From positions 1 through 16,600 of the forward strand of contig JBEKNT010000122.1 in the NCBI GenBank assembly GCA_049522565.1: a stretch of 16,600 nt of DNA. The letters run 5' to 3'. Below, in pieces: positions 14,118 through 16,600 of the stretch (positions within the stretch are counted from its first letter, which is position 1; the number at the start of each line of letters is the position of its first letter). The notes under the pieces are model-generated. The model saw only the letters and a list, made by a program, of their open reading frames with translations. It made no database searches and had not been told where the DNA came from. This stretch comes from JASHVB01 sp049522565 (lineage in GTDB: Bacteria; Pseudomonadota; Alphaproteobacteria; Acetobacterales; Acetobacteraceae). The translations under genes and the position numbers were made by a program.

Positions 14118-14272
14118 GATGTCAGCCTGCCTGGAGTGCTTGGATTGATAGCAGCCTAGCAAAATGCAAACATTGCCGCAACGGGGGCGGGCGGGCGGAG
14201 ACCGCGCTGGGGGCATTCACCGCGCCAAGCAGGTGGCGGCTGGATTATGTTCGGCATACACCCGAGCTGACG

Positions 14273-14297
14273 GCCGGTGGCGATCGAGATCACCGGC
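14273..14297 (-). other. Hairpin after the DUF4435 gene
   Basis: GCCGGTG (14273-14279) pairs with CACCGGC (14291-14297) over an 11-base loop, 40 bases past the stop. It has no T-run. The 121-base gap to the VapBC module 2 promoter region holds nothing else recognised. Confidence 0.3.
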
Positions 14298-14338
14298 TCT
14301 CGGCGATCACCCTCAGGAAACACGGCGAGCCTTTTGAT

Positions 14339-15367
14339 TTACTGCGGTTGAATCGGCGGAAGGCTGTCGCGTATTGCCTCAATGAGACCTGGCGCCTTGT
14401 TGTTTCTTAGCACTCTTGCAAGCCAGTTCGTAGAGTCGGACAGTCTTGATTGTTTAAGGTGGGTAGCTGCCAACGCTAACATGCTTTTGTTATCGTAATA
14501 CGCCAAAAGCATCTCGAGATTCCCAGTGGCGATGGTGCTGCGTATGCGTTTAGTCGCCTCCTGAGCTATGCCCGATAGGTTGATCGCTGCAATCTGTCGA
14601 GCATATTCAGCAGTGATGTTGGTAACGGTCCTGGCAGCGCTAATATCAACCTTTTTTAGCATTCGGTCTATTCGCCGGCGGCAATACCGGGCCACGACAT
14701 CGTCGATGGCGTTGGGTCCGTCCAATAACTCGAAAATCTTCGTTCTCAGGCGGGATAGCCGGTCTTCCAGTTCAGAATCCTGATAGCCTTCAGACTCCGC
14801 AATGGCTCGGCTCACCGAAGGAAGCAGCAGAATGAGATTTTCGATTTCTGAAACGGGTAACACCTCAACGCCATATCGGTTCAAATAAGCGATATCATCG
14901 GGTTGGTAATCGTCGGCATCCACCACGCCGGAGCATGTTACGCGCGTGAGATCCTTGTTACGTCGCATGGTGACGACCGAATGGAGAACCTCTTCACAAG
15001 ATCCTCGAGGGATCACGGTCCAATCGGAATAGCAGCACCGATAGATGACTGCATCGAGGCTGTTTTCCTTGCCCTCCACAAAAAGGATCGGCCTGCGACT
15101 TCCCAGAATAAGAGTTGTCACCTCTTCACTAAATCCAGTCTCCTCTGGCACCTCCTCGATTGACCAGATCGGTTTAGGCTGATAATCTCGAATGATAGAT
15201 TTTTGCCCGACACGAGATGCAGCGAATTCCAAGTCGCGCGCGATAAAGACGAACGCGCAATCTTGTCTTGCTGCTTCCGCGCTGTTCGCTCCGAACCTTT
15301 CTGCGTGCCAGCCTGGCCACTCGTGACATGTCCTCTGCGCGGGTGCCGGCAGCAGCCGCGTTTTCAT
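14339..15367 (-). CDS. DUF4435/TOPRIM protein with only the tail of an ATPase domain (probable 5' truncation)
   Basis: A 342-residue reading from ATG 15367. Residues about 38-75 (FVFIARDLEFAASRVGQKS onward to SIEEVPE) look like the very end of an ABC/AAA-type ATPase, where a His is usual and here Arg stands (ARDLEF). Then comes a DUF4435 TOPRIM-like domain: ILFVEGKENSLD (E99), SGVVDADD (D150, D152) and EIENLIL. A helical C-terminus follows (YYDNKSMLALAATHL). The Walker A, signature and Walker B parts of the ATPase are missing; upstream is unrelated sequence and a divergent gene. Proteins with this order act in anti-phage defence (DUF4435 is the AriB effector domain of PARIS). G+C is about 44% at 14401-14520, far below the neighbours. 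Residues 1-35 look like host sequence read through. A GGGAGG lies 5 bases before ATG 15367, so it may still be translated. Confidence 0.8.
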   Translation of the reverse strand: MKTRLLPAPAQRTCHEWPGWHAERFGANSAEAARQDCAFVFIARDLEFAASRVGQKSIIRDYQPKPIWSIEEVPEETGFSEEVTTLILGSRRPILFVEGKENSLDAVIYRCCYSDWTVIPRGSCEEVLHSVVTMRRNKDLTRVTCSGVVDADDYQPDDIAYLNRYGVEVLPVSEIENLILLLPSVSRAIAESEGYQDSELEDRLSRLRTKIFELLDGPNAIDDVVARYCRRRIDRMLKKVDISAARTVTNITAEYARQIAAINLSGIAQEATKRIRSTIATGNLEMLLAYYDNKSMLALAATHLKQSRLSDSTNWLARVLRNNKAPGLIEAIRDSLPPIQPQ

Positions 15368-15406
15368 ACCGCCTCCCTGATTTGTGCCGTGTGGTAAGAT
15401 CGCGCG

Positions 15407-15646
15407 ATGGATGCCCTTACGCTCTTCGGCCTCTTCGCCGTTTCGGCCATGCTGGTGTGCTACGCGCTCGAGAGCCGTAGTCATTGGTTCGTGCTGTGGT
15501 TCGCCGTTGCGTGCGCCCTCGGTTCTGCCTATGGCTTCCTTCAAGGCGCCTGGCCGTTTGGTCTGGTGGAGGCGGTCTGGTCAGCGGTTGCTCTCCGGCG
15601 CTGGCTCATGGCGCGAAATTCTCAATTGACCCACCAGCCGCGCTAG
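15407..15646 (+). CDS. Small hydrophobic membrane protein
   Basis: A 79-residue protein with two or three membrane segments: about residues 4-20 (LFGLFAVSAMLVCYALE), 27-46 (WFVLWFAVACALGSAYGFLQ) and possibly 50-64 (FGLVEAVWSAVALRRW). The wording GFLQGAWPFGLVEAVW looks like a conserved, uncharacterised inner-membrane protein of Alphaproteobacteria; no function is known to me. ATG 15407 lies 40 bases from the divergent ATG of the DUF4435 gene, so their control regions are shared. No strong Shine-Dalgarno was seen. It is likely host chromosomal sequence marking the edge of the low-G+C insertion. Confidence 0.75.
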   Translation: MDALTLFGLFAVSAMLVCYALESRSHWFVLWFAVACALGSAYGFLQGAWPFGLVEAVWSAVALRRWLMARNSQLTHQPR

Positions 15647-15834
15647 GACCCTGTGCGCCGCGCGGAACCTCAGGGGGCCGCAGTCCGCCCCAAGCGCCGA
15701 TCGCCGTGTCCACTGGCATCAACCGTCGCGTCCGACCCTGCGCAGCCGTTCGCACTGACCCGCCACCGGGACATCGTCAGACCGCAAAAACAGCAGATGG
15801 CAGCGGCCCGCGCTGCACGACCTGGCCGCAACGC

Positions 15835-16600
15835 TCAATGCCCGGCGTGGCTCCCGGAGAAATCCGGCTCCGCCAGCCCGGACAACGCCAACTGCCGCAC
15901 CAGCGCCGCCTTCAACCGCTCCAGCCCCGCCGCGTCCTTCGCTTCCGCGCGCGCCACCAGCACCGCCTGCGTGTTCGAAGCCCGCAGCAGCCACCAGCCA
16001 TCATCGGTCAGCACCCGCACGCCGTCGGTTTCCGACACCTGCGCGCCCGCGGCGCGCAGCCGCGCCGCCACGTCCTCGATCACCGCAAACTTGCGCCTGT
16101 CGTCGCAGTCGAAGCGCACCTCCGGCGTGTTCACCACGTGCGGCAGACGCCCCCGCACCGCCGACAGTTTTTCCCCGCCCATCCGCGCCAGGATGCCCAG
16201 CGTGCGCACCGCGGCGTACAACGCGTCGTCGAAGCCATACCAGTGATCGGCAAAGAAGATATGCCCCGACATCTCGCCCGCCAGCGGCGAGCCGGTCTCG
16301 GCCATCTTCGCCTTGATCAGCGAATGCCCGGTCCGCCACATCAGCGGCACACCCCCGGCGAGGGCGATCTCGTCGAACAGCACCTGGCTCGCCTTCACGT
16401 CGGCGATGATCGTGGCACCCGGCCGCGAACGCAAAACGTCGCGCGCCAGCAGCACCATCAACTGGTCGCCGAACATGATGGCGCCCCTATCGTCGACGAT
16501 CCCGATGCGATCCGCGTCGCCGTCGAACGCGATGCCGATATCCGCACCGCGCGCCGCCACCTCGGCAATCAGTTGCCGCAGGTTCGCCGGCACCGTCGGG
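15835..16600 (-). CDS. Phosphomannomutase/phosphoglucomutase, C-terminal part (start beyond window)
   Basis: The frame enters from the right edge and ends at 15835, giving the last 255 or so residues of an alpha-D-phosphohexomutase (AlgC/ManB type, usually about 460). It interconverts mannose- or glucose-6-phosphate and the 1-phosphate for nucleotide-sugar, exopolysaccharide or LPS synthesis. Visible motifs are IAFDGDADRIG (metal-binding loop), GEMSGHIFF (sugar recognition) and the phosphate-binding loop RASNTQAVLVARAE, where Ala replaces the common Pro. The missing N-terminal half would hold the catalytic phosphoserine. Codon use is typical of the window. Its choice between mannose and glucose cannot be told from this part, so no symbol is given. 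Confidence 0.93.
   Translation of the reverse strand, partial: PTVPANLRQLIAEVAARGADIGIAFDGDADRIGIVDDRGAIMFGDQLMVLLARDVLRSRPGATIIADVKASQVLFDEIALAGGVPLMWRTGHSLIKAKMAETGSPLAGEMSGHIFFADHWYGFDDALYAAVRTLGILARMGGEKLSAVRGRLPHVVNTPEVRFDCDDRRKFAVIEDVAARLRAAGAQVSETDGVRVLTDDGWWLLRASNTQAVLVARAEAKDAAGLERLKAALVRQLALSGLAEPDFSGSHAGH

Noticed and set aside
15368..15544. Extension of the DUF4435 frame beyond ATG 15367
   Set aside because: It overlaps the start of the divergent membrane-protein gene and has no ATPase motifs, so it does not hold the missing domain.
1..16600. CRISPR arrays, tRNA or rRNA genes
   Set aside because: No regularly spaced identical repeats and no cloverleaf or rRNA-like sequence were noticed; the repeats seen are REP-like or dyads.

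Overview
The window is high-G+C DNA (82% G+C in a hand-counted 60-base line at 6481-6540) with short intergenic spaces. Gene content and codon use suggest an alphaproteobacterium, most likely of the Rhodospirillales/Acetobacteraceae type. The clues are glyQ, paired xdhC genes, a MoeA-like/MobA-like fusion, a CoxE-type VWA protein, FitAB/VapBC modules and REP-like intergenic hairpins. This placement is inferred from gene content; there is no rRNA or marker phylogeny. No rRNA, tRNA or CRISPR array was seen.

Left part (1-4979): a Cro/C1-type HTH gene cut by the left edge (1-319, minus), an orphan ABC-type substrate-binding protein with a twin-arginine-like leader (537-1883, minus), and glyQ (2192-3058, minus) without its usual partner glyS beside it. 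Divergent from glyQ is an acyl-CoA ligase (3390-4979, plus). The spacers between these genes carry dyad-rich, REP-like sequence.

Middle (5048-10125): a nucleotidyltransferase gene cut off just after its GSRARG motif, butted directly against a VapBC pair (5186-5856, minus). Then comes a four-gene plus-strand operon for maturation of a molybdenum hydroxylase of the xanthine dehydrogenase/CO dehydrogenase family: coxE-like, xdhC N-domain, xdhC Rossmann-domain and a MoeA-like/MobA-like fusion. The enzyme it would serve and the usual MoxR (CoxD) partner are absent. A REP-like hairpin pair separates the two xdhC genes and places the second gene's Shine-Dalgarno inside an 11-bp stem.

Right part (10126-16600): a 600-base non-coding stretch with two copies of a hairpin-forming repeat built on CGTCTC; an unrecognised protein with a long Pro/Ala linker and a strong, apparently leaderless promoter carrying a 16-base dyad; a glyoxalase I-like protein; an HpcH/HpaI aldolase; a second VapBC pair; a clearly lower-G+C (about 44%) gene for a DUF4435/TOPRIM protein that keeps only the tail of an ATPase domain; a small membrane protein; and the C-terminal half of a phosphomannomutase/phosphoglucomutase cut by the right edge.

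Overall this is a metabolic chromosome segment broken up by small toxin-antitoxin and defence-like insertions. The points most worth a second look are the truncated ATPase-TOPRIM gene, the repeat-supplied and hairpin-sequestered ribosome binding site, the octamer TGATAGCA found upstream of all three antitoxin-like genes, and the leaderless unknown gene with its neighbouring CGTCTC repeats.
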